This document shows, in pieces, positions 23,791 through 36,299 of a stretch of 64,000 nt of DNA (position 1 is the stretch's first letter; each line of letters starts with the position of its first letter). The notes under the pieces were generated by a model, which was not told where the DNA came from, did no database searches, and worked only from the letters and a program-made list of their open reading frames with translations. Source of the stretch: Begonia masoniana (lineage: Eukaryota > Streptophyta > Magnoliopsida > Cucurbitales > Begoniaceae); NCBI GenBank assembly GCA_022432975.1, contig CM039508.1:25493999-25557998 (forward strand), written 5' to 3'. The position numbers were made by a program, and so were the translations under genes.

Positions 23791-24197
23791 TTGAAAATAA
23801 TTAATAATATATGCCTTCTTAAGACGGGTAAATAAGATAATCTTGCACACACATTAGGATGGTTGTAAAAATGAGATAAAGCATAATTTTTTTTTCTAAA
23901 AATTGAATTTAAAATTACAAATTTATTTGAATTTTCCTGTAATTTTAATGTGTGATTTGGTGTATAAAGAAGAAAATGAGAAAAAAAAAAAAAGGAATTA
24001 CAGGGTTGAAATCCCACGTCCAAAAAAAGAGAGAATAAATAGAGAAGAAGTCTATTGAATTTACCGTAATGATTTTACCTCAATAGGTATGCCCAATAGA
24101 TGGGCTGGGCCGCTGGGGAGAGAAGGGGGTTGGGGGGAGGGGTAGCAGTCCGGTTCTATGAGCCAGGCCCATCGATCCAACGAGCGGGCTGGCTCGT
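23791..24197. other. no recognisable feature
   Basis: A/T-rich, then a G-rich patch (24112-24145). The last five bases, CTCGT (24193-24197), are the left target duplication of the next solo LTR. Confidence 0.3.
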
Positions 24198-26913
24198 TGT
24201 TAGTGATTTTACACACTTACACGCAAGTGCACGTGTCGCTAACGACGTAATAGAGTAAGTAAAGTATCGATCCCACGAGGATAATGTTAATTGAATTAAT
24301 CGCTATAAAAATTTTATAAAAATATTGAGATGATAAATGAAAATAAATAGAAATAAAATCAGAATTGCGATGAAACAAAGTAAATCAGAATAAAAGAGGT
24401 AAAAATGATAAAAGAAGGCCTTGGCTAGGATCGATTTCTTCGTTACAAGAATTTTACCCTGATGCTACGGTAATGCTCTGCAGCATTGTATAAGAACAGC
24501 AAGAATTAAATAATTCTAGGATTCTTTCGAATTGCCTAGATAAATTCAAATTAGAATTTCCTTCGACTTTGAATGAATGTAACTAATATTGAATTTCCTA
24601 TATGCTCTATTCTTATCGCCAATCGAATTAACGTTAACTACTTTGTAACGTATTAATCCAATTAATCAATCGTGCATCTTAACATTTATATTTACCTGTC
24701 GATAAAATATAAACATGAAACATCAAACTATCTGTCGATATGAATTGAATTAGACGAGGAATATCACGAAAGATTGTTCCAAACAAAAATGCACTAGCAA
24801 TGCTACAGTATTAATCACAGAACAGCAAGAATTCTTATATTTCTAGGGTTCCGTCGAATTGCCTAGATAAATTCGTTTTAGAATTCTCTTTTCGATTTTG
24901 AAAAGACAAAAACTTAATCTGAATTTTCTTGTGAACCTATTCTTAAATGCCAAATAGATTAATGTTAGCTATTTTGCAACACTTTTAATCTATTCAATTT
25001 CTCATGCATCTTTAATTCCTATTTACCTATCGATACAATAGGAATATGTGAAATCAAAATTGTCTATCGACATTTATTGAATTAAGCAGTTCAAATCATG
25101 AGAAATCATTCAATGAAAAATACGTAGCATTCATAGATCAATCATAAAACATGTAATGAGTACTTTCTCTCCTAAACAAGAAATAAGTTTAGCTACTAGA
25201 CATAATTAAAATAAAACTAAAACCAATTGTGTTCATAGAAAAATAATGCAATAAAAATAATAGAAGAAGAAGATTCAAGAAACGGCGTTCGTGCTCTTCT
25301 TCAGATCCAGAGCCTCCTCTCTTTTTTTTTCTTTGTGTAGAATATCTCTTTTTATTCTTTGTTGCATCTCATAATCTCTTTCTCTCTCCAATCTCATTTA
25401 TTGTTCCATCTTTTTAGTGGCCATTTCCAGGATTAGTTCTTTTCTCTTTCCACGTGTTTTACTTATTTCCAATTCTCTTTCTTCAAATTCGCTTTTTCCT
25501 TCCTTTTTTTTTGTCCTTTAGTGCTGCCCAGCTATTAATTTCATCTACTGCCCAGTCTTCTTCCGATTGCTACCCTATTTTCTTCTTTCCCTTTGTACAT
25601 CTTCCGATTGCTACCCTATTTTCTTCTTTCCCTTTGTACATCTTCCGATTGCTACCCTATTTTCTTCTTTCCCTTTGTACATCTTCCGATTGCTACCCTA
25701 TTTTCTTCTTTCCCTTTGTACATCTTCCGATTGCTACCCTATTTTCTTCTTTCCCTTTGTACATCTTCCGATTGCTACCCTATTTTCTTCTTTCCCTTTG
25801 TACATCTTCCGATTGCTACCCTATTTTCTTCTTTCCCTTTGTACATCTTCCGATTGCTACCCTATTTTCTTCTTTCCCTTTGTACATCTTCCGATTGCTA
25901 CCCTATTTTCTTCTTTCCCTTTGTACATCTTCCGATTGCTACCCTATTTTCTTCTTTCCCTTTGTACATCTTCCGATTGCTACCCTATTTTCTTCTTTCC
26001 CTTTGTACATCTTCCGATTGCTACCCTATTTTCTTCTTTCCCTTTGTACATCTTCCGATTGCCTTCCGATTGCTAAATCTCCATGCTACCCTTTTCTTCT
26101 TTCCCTTTGTACATCTTCCGATTGCTGCCCTATTTTCTTCACTTCTATTGCTGCCCTTGTTTAGCACATCTTCCGCTGCCCAAGTTTGTCATCTAGTGCT
26201 GCCCAAGTTTTTGCCTCTTCCGCTGCCCAGCTTTCTTCTTTCCCTTTTAGTCTTCCGCTGCCCAGCTGTTTCTTTCTTCCAGCATTTCCTTAGTTTGTCT
26301 TTAGTGCTGCCCATTTGTATATCTACCGATGTTCCAATTTTCTTTATTCTTTCAACATCATCCGCTGCCCAGCTTTTTGTCATCTAGTGCTGACCAAATT
26401 TTTATTTCTTTGTAGATCTTCCGCTGCCCGTTCTGTTTTTTCTTGTTTCCTTTGCTGCCCAGCTTTTGTTTACTTTACTGCATCTTCCGATGCCCAGCTT
26501 CCTTGCATCTACCGGTGCTTTTGTCTTTTGCTCCTATTTTTATCACATCTTCCACTATTAATTCTAAATCCATATCTTCCATGATTCCAGCAATTTCTCT
26601 CTCCATAATCAGTAGCAAATTTCCTCAATTTACGTGATTTGCTTCTTTTCCATAATCTTCAGCTTTTGAATTTGATTTTCCCTCTAATAAAATTACATTT
26701 AAATATGAAAATATAAAATTCAAAATAAGGAGAAAAATCTGCTTTTAATAGAGAATTTGCATGAAATATATTAAATTACATTAAGACACAAATGCTGCAG
26801 CACTATATAGAAATTGCAGTAAATTCATATCAATTTAATATTGCAATCACTCAATTCATATAAGTTTTCTTATGTAAAATTAGCATAAAATGACTCTAAA
26901 ATAAGAGTCATCA
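24198..26913 (-). mobile_element. solo LTR, Athila/Tat-like
   Basis: On the minus strand it starts TGATGACTCTTATTTTAGAG and ends ACGTGCACTTGCGTGTAAG...AATCACTAACA. Exact CTCGT duplications at 24193-24197 and 26914-26918 define a 2716-bp solo LTR. The CACGTGCACTTGCG end is shared with the LTR at 56304-57757. A direct duplication of about 328 bp (GAACAGCAAGAATT at about 24495 and 24823) and a 41-bp minisatellite lie inside. Confidence 0.9.
25555..26069. repeat. 41-bp minisatellite, about 12.5 copies
   Basis: TCTTCCGATTGCTACCCTAT recurs with a strict 41-bp period (25561, 25602, 25643 ...). The repeat has no stop in three plus-strand frames, giving overlapping frames of up to 264 codons that are artefacts. 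Degenerate TTCCGCTGCCC words continue to about 26500. Confidence 0.95.
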
Positions 26914-26918
26914 CTCGT

Positions 26919-27268
26919 TAACCCACTTTGTAATGATCTAGGGACGGACTGGAACAGAAACATCGGGTCGGACGACCCAATTCGCAAAAAGAAACATGCT
27001 AACACAAACCAAGACTAAGTTTGCACCGGAAGTCTTTAAAGTAAATATAAAGCTAAAGCCCACATGTGAAAGTCCACATAGTGAAATCCCAAATAGATAG
27101 TGCAATACAATAAATACTCAAAAGCATTCAACCATGTAAGGAATAGTATAAGATTTTTTACTGAGTAAGTCGTTCACCCCAAAGACCTCTATTTCTCTAG
27201 TGTTGCTATGCTCGTTGAGAAGTGGACCTCCTTCTTCGTTCTTTTCTTTATTTTTCTCAAGTGTCATT
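26919..27268. other. spacer between two solo LTRs
   Basis: No domain or repeat recognised. It ends in TCATT (27264-27268), the target duplication of the next solo LTR. Confidence 0.3.
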
Positions 27269-27460
27269 TGTGACGCCCCAAAACCGTACCCGATCGAGGT
27301 CCGGGATCGGAGCCATGACACCGGACATTTTACAGAAAACAAGACATTTTTTTTTTGAAAACATATAACAGTAGGAGACATGAAGACGTATAAACACATA
27401 GATAATAGTTACAAATGGCAGAAGCAGAAGATGTAATTAATGGTTAATGAGAATAAGACA

Positions 27461-28088
27461 AAAAGTGAACAGTGACCGGATGACAAAAAAATGTGAACAG
27501 TGACCGGATGAGTAAAAATGTGAACAGTGACCGGATGACTAAAAATGTGAACAGTGACCAGATGAGTAAAAATGTGAACAGTGACCGGATGACTAAAAAT
27601 GTGAACAGTGACCGAATGAGTAAAAATATGAACAGTGACCGGATGACAAAAAAATGTGAACAGTGACCGGATGAGTACAAATATGAACAGTGACCGGATG
27701 AGTAAAAATGTGAACAGTGACCGGATGAGTAAAAATATGAACAGTGACCGGATGACAAAAAAATGTGAACAGTGACCGGATGAGTAAAAATGTGAACAGT
27801 GACCGGATGAGTAAAAATATGAACAGTGACCGGATGAGTAAAAATGTGAACAGTGACCGGATGACTAAAAATGTGAACAGTGACCGGATGACTAAAAATG
27901 TGAACAGTGACCGGATGACAAAAAAATGTGAACAGTGACCGGATGAGTAAAAATATGAACAGTGACCGGATGACAAAAAAATGTGAACAGTGACCGGATG
28001 AGTAAAAATGTGAACAGTGATCGGATGAGTAAAAATGTGAACAGTGACCGGATGAGTAAAAATATGAACAGTGACCGGATGACTAAAA
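27461..28088. repeat. 27-bp minisatellite, about 23 copies
   Basis: Unit GTGAACAGTGACCGGATGAG then TAAAAAT. Variants carry GACAAAAAAAT or GACTAAAAAT. The period of about 27 bp is divisible by three, so minus-strand frames stay open; they are not regarded as genes. Confidence 0.95.
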
Positions 28089-28667
28089 CTTAAAAGACAA
28101 AACTGGCAACTTTTAACATGATTACATGAAAACAAAAGTTGTGGAAACAAAATGTATGAAAACTTCAAACTTCAGAAAACGATTCAAAACATGATTTTTT
28201 TGAACATATCGGGAAAAACATGACGGAATTTTAAGGAAAAACAAATTACATGGATGGCTCTAACATGATAGAAACTTAAGAAAAATCACACTACATGGAT
28301 AGCTCTAAAACCAGAAACTGTCCATGCACAGACTAACAGAAAATATTCCAAACGAATTCCAGAATACTTCAAAACATAGTTCAACTGTCGAATACAGAGG
28401 TTTTAACAAGAGAAAGCTTAACCAACAGAATACCTTACATTATCTATATCCAACAGAGTTTTCAACAACCAAAAATACAGAATCCTAACATAGTTTAAAA
28501 ACCAAACACAGAATTCCAGTAGGGTTTACAGACATAGACTTTACTTTGAATACATAAACCTCGGGACAGGATTTGTCTGGCTGCAGCAACCATCCCGTGA
28601 GCTCCTCCCACCAACTACATCAACTCGTCAGTTTGAGGCTCAAGCTCCTCATCTGGAAAATCCATAC

Positions 28668-29147
28668 CTACAACAGGAGTTCAACTATGAGCCTAGAGCT
28701 CAATAAGAACATGAAATGCAATGCAGTGATGCATGGACTTTTGAAATACGTGAACATTACATTACTTAACATTGCGTTTCACTGGACAGGAAAGGTATAA
28801 GTGGGAGAAGGAGCTGGCACAACAGGATGTACATGCCACTTCAGGACATAACAGGAGTACTTGACAGGATGCCAGTCCTCGTCCACACTTAACCATACAT
28901 TTTCTTTACAGGATTTTATCTTACTTACTTCAAAACCGGTGCTGAAAACATTTGCATGCTTTTACAGGAAACGTGTATGCATGAATAAGTGTGATGCTCA
29001 ACATAAATGACAGAATAAATGCAACAGGGAGAATAGAACGTAACAGGAGCAAGTTTAACTTAAAACATAACTTAAACTCTATCTACCCGAACCAGACCAG
29101 ACCTAGTACCTCCAAGTTGTAGGGCCAACGTAGATGCATGAACTTAC
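28668..29147 (-). other. predicted intron within the solo LTR
   Basis: Minus-strand donor ACAG/GTAAGT at 29147 is followed by GTTGGCCCTACAAC. A branch-like CTTATTGAGCTCTAGGCTCA and acceptor TGTTGTAG/GTATGG end it at 28668. The 480-bp length equals that in the chromovirus LTRs. The GC hairpin is eroded here. Splicing is inferred. Confidence 0.42.
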
Positions 29148-29899
29148 CTGTGTGCAGCCAAGTAGTATGCTCGAACGTCTCTGGAAAGCTCAGACCTGTA
29201 GCATGAATGTTCAGAGTTTAAACACGCTACAAATGCTAACTAATATCTCGTAGGAAATGCAGCAAACACATTTCAACTCTTTAGAAAACACACCAACGTG
29301 TTTTCATCCAAAAACAGTGAGTTTTCACCGAAAACCGAAACCCTAAACTTCGGTAAAAACTCACCTTAAACTTGTCCAAATTTATTAGTGTGAGTAGATG
29401 CTTACCTTTGCTGAAGAAAACGGAGAAATGCTAGAGAAACAAGGCGTGGAAGTTTCGTCTTAATCGCCTGGAAGAGAGAAAATAGAGAGTGCTTCACGTA
29501 GAGTGAAGAGAAAAGAGGAAGGATGGAAGAGAAAAGGCATTGGCTCCTTCAGCAAGTCTTTGCCAAGTGTCACTCATCCACTTGATCTTTCCCAACCACC
29601 TTAATTGCTTCCCTATTTACCCCTCCATTGGTTTTTAACTAATTTGCTTTGTTTTGGTTACACATTAGTTTAGTTTCACTAAACATTTCCAACAATTCAA
29701 CCAAAACATACGTTGTATAAATATAATGTTAATCCCGCATAAATGATTCGGGAAAACAATTACATGGCAAAAATGCCGGGTGTTACATCATTAGTTGTTC
29801 CGGTGAGAAAATTATTTTATTTATTTCTCCTTATCCTATTCTGGATGAGACTTTTGGGTGTTTGGATTGGATTTCCCATCATAGTTAAGTTGGATTGGA

Positions 29900-31170
29900 G
29901 GTTTGTCAATTAACCTCTGAAATGTCTAATTTAGATTGATATTTGTAAATGCAAAGATTTGCATATGTGTTGGCATTTGATTTTTTGGCAATTTATTATG
30001 AAAATAATATTTTATTTACAATTATTCAAATTGGTGATTTATTTTTTGGCGATCAAGAAATAGCTTATTCAGATTATTAGAAGGTATTATATGAGCAATC
30101 ATGATGATTCTGTGGAAGAGAAAAATAAGAAAACAAGAATATTAGGAAAGTTATTTCCAAAAACTTAAGGCACTTGTTTTTTGAAAAACTTTTATTTGGA
30201 AAGCAGATTTGATGAAGATTTGGTACGATTTGCTGTGCTTCGAGTTCCCATGATTAATGGGATGCTTTCCTGAATTTTTGGATGAATATCTGAGTTGTTA
30301 CGAAAACTTTCCTAAAGTGTCACACGGAGTGTCACACAACCGAATTAATTAAGATTTGTTTTCCTTATTTCTTGTGAAGTTAAATCCGATTTGGTAACTG
30401 AACGAATTGAAGATATGGAAGTTACCAAGGCTATTTAAGGTTTTCGTTTTCTGTGAAAACTGATTGACGACGGAGTTTTGTTTTTCGCGTGAGAAGGTTT
30501 CTTCGTTTTTCCGAGCCGTCGCTTTTCTTTCACACCCTACGTTTCTGCGTATGGGTTTGTGATTGTTTTACACACTCGACCTAATCAGTGGATTTCATCG
30601 TTTTATTGAGTGTGTTGATTATTGCATCCGAAGACTTCGTTCTGGTGTTCCAGGAGGTGTCCCAGGAGGCAATATTCTTTGTTCTTTATTGAAGCTCAAG
30701 TCTCGGAAGGAGGCTGCATCCGAACTCGGGAGGAGTTCTATTTTCAGACAAGGGGGGCTTGTCATTCTTGATCGTGAGTGAGGGGATCTTGCCATAACAC
30801 GGGTTTCGGGATGAACCAACAACAAGGGGATCTTGTTGATATCTAGATCTCAGGAGAGGTCGTTTTAAAGTCAATGAGATCTCGCAAAATAGTTTCCTTG
30901 GGGAAGTTAGCTTGAGGCGGCGACAAAGATAAAAGAGAGTCTTTATTTGTATAAGTCCGATTGTCTTGTAATTTCGTGAACTCAAAGAAATATTTTTATA
31001 TCTAGGCGTAGCCCCGCAGACGTAGGCTGGTTGCCGAACTGCGTTAACAACCTCCTGTCTCATTTATTTCTGTATTTTTATATTGTCCATCATTACATTA
31101 AAAATCGGTGTCACACGAGGATCCTTGTGTGACATCGCATAACTGATCTTAAACTTTCAATATTGAGCAT
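29900..31170 (+). mobile_element. copia-type LTR copy (plus orientation)
   Basis: Homologous, in reverse orientation, to 36300-37330. Shared blocks include GAAAATAATATTTTATTT near 30000, the GCCGTCG/TTTCTGCGTA region near 30510-30550, GCAGACGTAGGCTGGTTGCC near 31015, and TGTGTGACATCGCATAACTG near 31125. The GCAGACGTAGGC...TTGCCGAAC block is typical of copia U5. Ends are not resolved; the left side abuts the solo LTR. Confidence 0.6.
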
Positions 31171-31946
31171 TTGTAATAGGTGTTAGAGAATTGAAGTGTT
31201 CTTAAAATAAAATATTTACAACTTTCAATATTTTATCGGAAGTAAAATAAAAGAAATACTTATGTAAATAAATAAAAAAATAAAAAGTAAATGAGCAATA
31301 ACTAGAACAACTTGTTCTCGAAAATGTATATAACCTCATGCTCCACTGCTTGTGCATGCCCCGGCAATTTCTTTGAGTTTCATTCTTGCAAACATAAAGT
31401 GAAGAGATTTATGTGGGGGAAATAAATTTTGAGTTTCAAAATCCAAAATTGAAAGGTTTTCAAAACTAGCACCGCAACTTTATGTCGCGAGCTCCATTGA
31501 CCCATTGCAGATTGCAATGGGCATTTCCGTTTATGTCGTGGGAACTCAACAAACTTGAAGGTTTGGGTCAGCACATCTCTTTTACTAGCACCACATAGTA
31601 GAGCTCTCGGGTTTGAAACCGAAGAGCACTAATAAGTCAGCGTCACACCATTGTGCGGCACGTCGTGGAACCTCGACTTAAACTGTGAATAAACTATTTT
31701 GACCAGCACGACGTCAAAAGAACATCGCAAGGTCGAAGTGTCGTTGCAGCACCAAGTTTTGGGTCTGAGTGCCAATTTTGGTATTGGTACAACTTTTGAC
31801 GTAATCACCATTAACTACTCTTTAAAATAATCAGCTACTTCAAAAATCAAGTGTTTCATAAATTAATATTTTGAAAGTAATTTTACATAAAAAGGAGTTC
31901 GACATATTTAATTGTTTTCAAAACTATAAGAACATTTTTTTTTAAA
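31171..31946. other. no recognisable feature
   Basis: A/T-rich. Small frames on the minus strand (31380-31574, 31629-31811) show no domain. TTTTTTAAA at 31938-31946 is the probable target duplication of the next element. Confidence 0.3.
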
Positions 31947-32790
31947 GGTAATTATCGATCTGAACTCTGTACTATACACTCTTTTTCAATTCACCCCCTG
32001 TACTAAAAAAATTGGCAAATCGAACTATGTACTTTGATTCTGTTATCAATTTTGACCTTCTATCAACAATTTCATTAAACACTCATTTAAAAAATTACCA
32101 AACAATCTTGGATTCAGTTGAAATTTTTAACACATATTCACTACTTAATGAGAAGATAATCTAGAAATTTTCGTTATTTTTTAACACATGTACGATTTAT
32201 TGTAATTTTATTTTATTATTTTATAAAAATATTATAATAAATCATAAAATTTTAGAAAATCACGAAAAATTTTCAATTATCTACTCATAATAGGTTGAAT
32301 ATGTGGAAAAGTTTTCAAATATATCAAATATCGTTTGGTAGTTTTTTAAAAATTAATTTATAAAGTAAAGAAGAAACTGAGATTAATTTAAACAAATACC
32401 AAACGATATTTGATTTATTTGAAAAATTTTCTAGATATTCAATCTAATGGGTAGATAATAGAAAATTTTTGTGATTTTTTAAAATTTGTATGATTTATTA
32501 TAATAGTTTTATAAAATATTAAAATAAAATTACAATAAATCGTACATGTGTTAAAAAATAACAAAAATTTTCAGATTATCTTCTCAATAAATAGTGAACA
32601 TGTGGTAAAAATTTCAACTGAATCCAAGATCGTTTGGTAATTTTTTAAATGAGGGTTTAATGAAATTGTTGATAGAAAGTCAAAATTGATAACAGAATCA
32701 AAATACAGTGTTCAGTTTGCTGGTTTTTTTAGTACAGGGGCAAATTGAAAAAATGTATATAGTACGAGATTCAAATCAATAATTACTCTG
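31947..32790. mobile_element. 844-bp foldback MITE, probably Mutator-type
   Basis: The left half (from GGTAATTATCGATCTGAAC) is repeated as reverse complement in the right half almost to the centre, leaving a loop of roughly 55 bp near 32343-32397. The flanks TTTTTTAAA (31938-31946) and TTTTTTAAT (32791-32799) match at 8 of 9 bases, as expected of 9-bp Mutator-type duplications. It has no coding capacity. Confidence 0.85.
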
Positions 32791-33091
32791 TTTTTTAATT
32801 TATGACTTAGTGAATATCATAAATTACTCATCATATTATACATCTCAAAAAGATATAATAAATTTCTTGTGCAAATAATCACTTTTAATTCCCAAATTTT
32901 TACACTACACAAAAATCATCTACAAAAGAAAACATTCTGATGCGATCGATCAAACCCGTCGACCCGAGATTAACCATTCCGACTCCCCATCCAAAATTGA
33001 AGAACCTAATGAACAGGCAAAAGGGGTTTTGAAATACAAGATTTTGAGGCAAAATAATAATGCACAAATGTGGTGTCAAAATGTCATCTCT
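32791..33091. other. spacer, A/T-rich; downstream of the invertase remnant
   Basis: No feature seen apart from the second target duplication copy. It could include the former 3' untranslated region of the invertase. Confidence 0.3.
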
Positions 33092-34225
33092 TTATTTTTC
33101 TGTGTTAGCATGAAATGGTCGTATATCGGCAGAGTTCATTTGCCATATATTGAGTGAGACTTTAACGTCAGCCCCAGTAGCATTGTTGAAAACAAAGAGC
33201 CTTGCAGCTCCATACAGGGCTTTGGTTGGATAAACCCTACTTGTAACGCAAGCTCTCCCACCTTGAGCAAAGCTTTCTACAATTGAATGATCGACCTGAA
33301 TTCAGAGAGTTATACTGGTAAGACATCAGTTTAAATTGTGAAAATAACAAGAGTTAAGGTCTTTAGTCACCAAGATCCTTGGAGAAAAGTTTGTGTAAAT
33401 AACAAGAGTTAAGGTCTTTACTCACCAAGATCCTTAGAGAAAACTTTTCGCCTTTCAAAACCGGCACCGAGCTGCCGTAGATGTTTTTTATGACGTCGTT
33501 TGCTTTGGAGGATCTGAGGAAACAAAAATTGGACAGATTTAGAGTATGAAGATTAATGAATTCTAAATGAGATTTGACTAAAATTTATGTACTATGATTG
33601 ATCAGAGCAGATGAAAGTCTCAAGATTATCATTTTCTCTTTTGGCAACATAGAAATAAACTGGAGTACTCTCCGAGAGGATGTCGTCGGCCAGAACCAAA
33701 AGACCGAAAGGCCCCAAGGAGCCCCGTTCAGCAGCTCCCCGGCTGGTCGAACAGCTGAATTTTGCGTTGGATTGAGATGCTCTGTTCAAATCCTTCTCAT
33801 CCAGCTCAAATTCAGCTATGATGTCCAGCTGTTTTCAAAGATTATGATGTAGAAAATAAGTTTTTGGTGGAAAAAAAGGAAGTTCTCTTGTGATGATGTT
33901 GATGAAGGCCTTTTCCGACACACCAACCGATACCCCACGAGACATGGGTAACAATGTCTCCGGCGCCACCGATGTCGGGGGCGATACCTTCGGCATAGAA
34001 AATGACCCATTTACAGCTGCATGGGATTCTTTAATTGCAACCAAGAAACAAATCACCAGAAAACTGAAAAAAAAAAAAGAGAACAACCCATGCAATGGGT
34101 CGCCTAAGGGAAGCCGGGGAATCATCGGCCGGAGGTTCATCAGGAAGAGGATTGTAGGAGCAGGGAAGGGCGATGGGAAGGTATTCCTGATCTGATGAAG
34201 AAAAAAATGGATCTCTGTTCACCAT
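33092..34225 (-). pseudogene. vacuolar acid invertase (GH32), catalytic part deleted
   Basis: Vacuolar invertase splits sucrose into glucose and fructose. The N-terminal exon from ATG 34225 shows SLRRP, a Phe-rich membrane anchor and MSRGVSVGVSEKAF; a frameshift sits in the T-run at about 34067-34080. The C-terminal beta-sandwich exons follow immediately: about 33588-33828 (GSLGPFGLLVLADD, STPVYFYVAK), 33426-33513 ([16 protein letters not shown]) and 33092-33295 ([20 protein letters not shown], ending [10 protein letters not shown]). Everything between, including the WMNDPNG, RDP and EC catalytic motifs, is missing. The donor after CSDQS is damaged (TAG in place of AGG). ANDV and [13 protein letters not shown] fit the vacuolar rather than the cell-wall class. 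Confidence 0.9.
33343..33452. repeat. 55-bp tandem duplication of an exon end and splice donor
   Basis: AATAACAAGAGTTAAGGTCT begins at 33343 and 33398. Each copy includes the end of the second-last invertase exon (CTAAGGATCTTG or CCAAGGATCTTG on the minus strand) and its GTGA donor, so two donors stand in tandem. Confidence 0.85.
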
Positions 34226-35689
34226 TTGAGGATTCTTCAGGTCCTTCTTCTTCAGTTAATCAACAAAGAAAATCATGAAAAAGGCAATGAACAGCAAAAA
34301 AAAGCTAGAGAGAGAAAGCCTAAATAAGGTAGAAGTGCATATCAATGGAGGGTAGTGTCTGTGCAAGAGCCATTTCGCTATTTTGTTAAATTTAAATGTT
34401 GCTGTTTGGCTGGCGAGAACGGAGAGAAATATGAAAATGAGAATCCTCCGAACAAAATCATGCAAGAAAAAAAGTAGAGTTTGACGTGGCGTCCAATGAT
34501 TGGACAACCTCAAAAGTTTCATTTTTGTCCTCAAATATTGCAGCACTGAATTTTGTTTTTAAATAATAACATTTTAGAGGATATACTTTTATTTGAATTA
34601 ATTAAAATTAGTGATTTGTGACAGGTTAAAACAACATGGTCCTCTCCCTGGTCCTCGTCACTGAAACTACGCAGTGATTATCATGTCTTCTGTACAACTT
34701 CTAACTTCGTATTAATTCCTAAAATCACAATTTTAATATCTATAAAAAAAATTATTATTTTAATCGTTCAATAAAGTTCAATAATTTTTTATTTGATTTT
34801 GTAAAATTCTAATACTCTCTAAAGTTGTTAAATTTTTACGTTGAATATTCAAATCTTATTTAGAATGACCTTTCTCGATTGTCAAATTCTAAATATAAAA
34901 TTATTCAATAAGTTACGAGAAAATTGAAAGTATGAAAAATATAATATCATAAGTAAATAACGACTTCAACTATATTTAATCAAGCAAAATAATAATCTAA
35001 ATAAACTATCCATTTTTCTTCCGGATAGAAGATTTAGTTCAACATAGATGAAATAAAAATAAAAGAAAAAATGTTGAACATAATTAAATCAAAAAGAATA
35101 AAGAAGTACAAGAGAATATTTGTCTCCGGATATCATCGTAATGGTGTAACACGTGTGTTGGTTAGCCTTATAGTCTGGTGTGAAAAACCTTCTTCGATCA
35201 CTCTCCAAAATACATCTCGAGGTTGCTGAAAATCCTTCTTTCATTTCAATATGTTGTATTTATAGAATCTCGATTACGTTTTCCAAAATCGCAAAAATAT
35301 TTTTCAAAATATGCGGAATTTTGTATTTTCAGACAATGAATCTACTATTAGGTTGCAACTCGAGAAGTCTGGAGTTGCGGCACAGCCGAATATTTGCTTT
35401 CAGTCGTGGCTTGAAGTTCTTTGGGTCGTGACCCGACTTCCGAAATTACTCATTATTATCTTCATTTTACTTATTTGAATATTTATCTGCACCATAACTT
35501 AAAATAAATTAAAAATACCAACAAACCCAAGAGTAAGTATCAAATTTTGCTTAGAATAATGACAATAATTCTAATTTTCATGGAGTTATCAAACATACAA
35601 TTAGAAGTTTTATTATGAGTTCTAAGTAGATTCATAATTGGATAACATGGAACAAGCTTCTAACTATGTGGTTCATGTTGTTACTCATG
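34226..35689. other. no gene recognised
   Basis: Former promoter side of the invertase remnant, then A/T-rich DNA. The 83-codon frame at 35180-35431 and others show no domain. Confidence 0.3.
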
Positions 35690-36080
35690 ACAATATGGAT
35701 GATGATGAGTTTGAGTTGACGTTTCAAGAAGAATTGATCCATAAAGATGAGTTAGGTACCTAAAGGATATTCAAAAGTATTTGTTGGATAAATTTGAGAG
35801 TTTTTCAAACCATATAGAAATATTTAATTGTTGGAGGATGAATCTTCAAAATATCCAACTTTGTGTAAAATTAAAAGAGATGTGTTTATTATTCCAATTT
35901 CTACAGTTGCTTCAAAGTCGACATTAAGTTGTAGTGGTCGAGTGTTAAATACATTTCATAGTTCCTTAGCTCCAAAAATTTTAGGTCTCATTTACACCCA
36001 AAGTTGGATTTTTTCTTCAAATAGACCTATAAATATTTACGAAATATTCAATGAAGTGAAGCAATTTGAAAAAGGCATAT
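35690..36080 (+). pseudogene. hAT transposase dimerisation-domain fragment
   Basis: Frames around 35780-36070 read DKFESFSNHIEIFNCW, then SSKYPTLCKIKRDVFIIPIS, TVASKSTLSCSGRVL and LAPKILGLIYTQSWI. This is the order of the hAT family C-terminal dimerisation domain (..WW..YP.L..IARD.L.IP.STVASE..FS..GRV..). A frame slip separates NCW from the rest. The zinc finger and catalytic part are absent. Confidence 0.82.
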
Positions 36081-36299
36081 GTATCTATAATTTGCACTAT
36101 TTAATATTAGTTGATTTATATGTTATTCTAGTTATTTTCTAACTTTTTTCATATTTGGATGATATTATAATGGAAGTAAATAAAAATTCATTACAAATGA
36201 TGATTTATTTGTTGTGTTTTATAATTATGTTGTTTTTAATATATAGGTACTTAAGACATTATTCATGAAATTCACATATCACAAATTTTGGCAAAGAAT

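Larger units (their letters stand above)
27269..29787 (-). mobile_element. solo gypsy LTR
   Basis: On the minus strand it starts TGTAACACCCGGCATTTTTG and ends TTTTGGGGCGTCACA. TCATT at 27264-27268 and 29788-29792 is an exact duplication. 2519 bp. It carries a 27-bp minisatellite near its 3' end and a splice-like interval at 28668-29147. Confidence 0.92.

Noticed and set aside
25454..26387. Overlapping plus-strand frames of 169-264 codons
   Set aside because: Product of the 41-bp minisatellite, which is stop-free in three frames; the period is not a multiple of three and no domain is present.
27444..28168. Minus-strand frames of 104 and 191 codons
   Set aside because: Translate the 27-bp minisatellite of a solo LTR; low complexity and no start context or domain.
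35180..35431. 83-codon frame with Ile/Phe-rich sequence
   Set aside because: A/T-rich DNA, no domain, no splice or transposon context.
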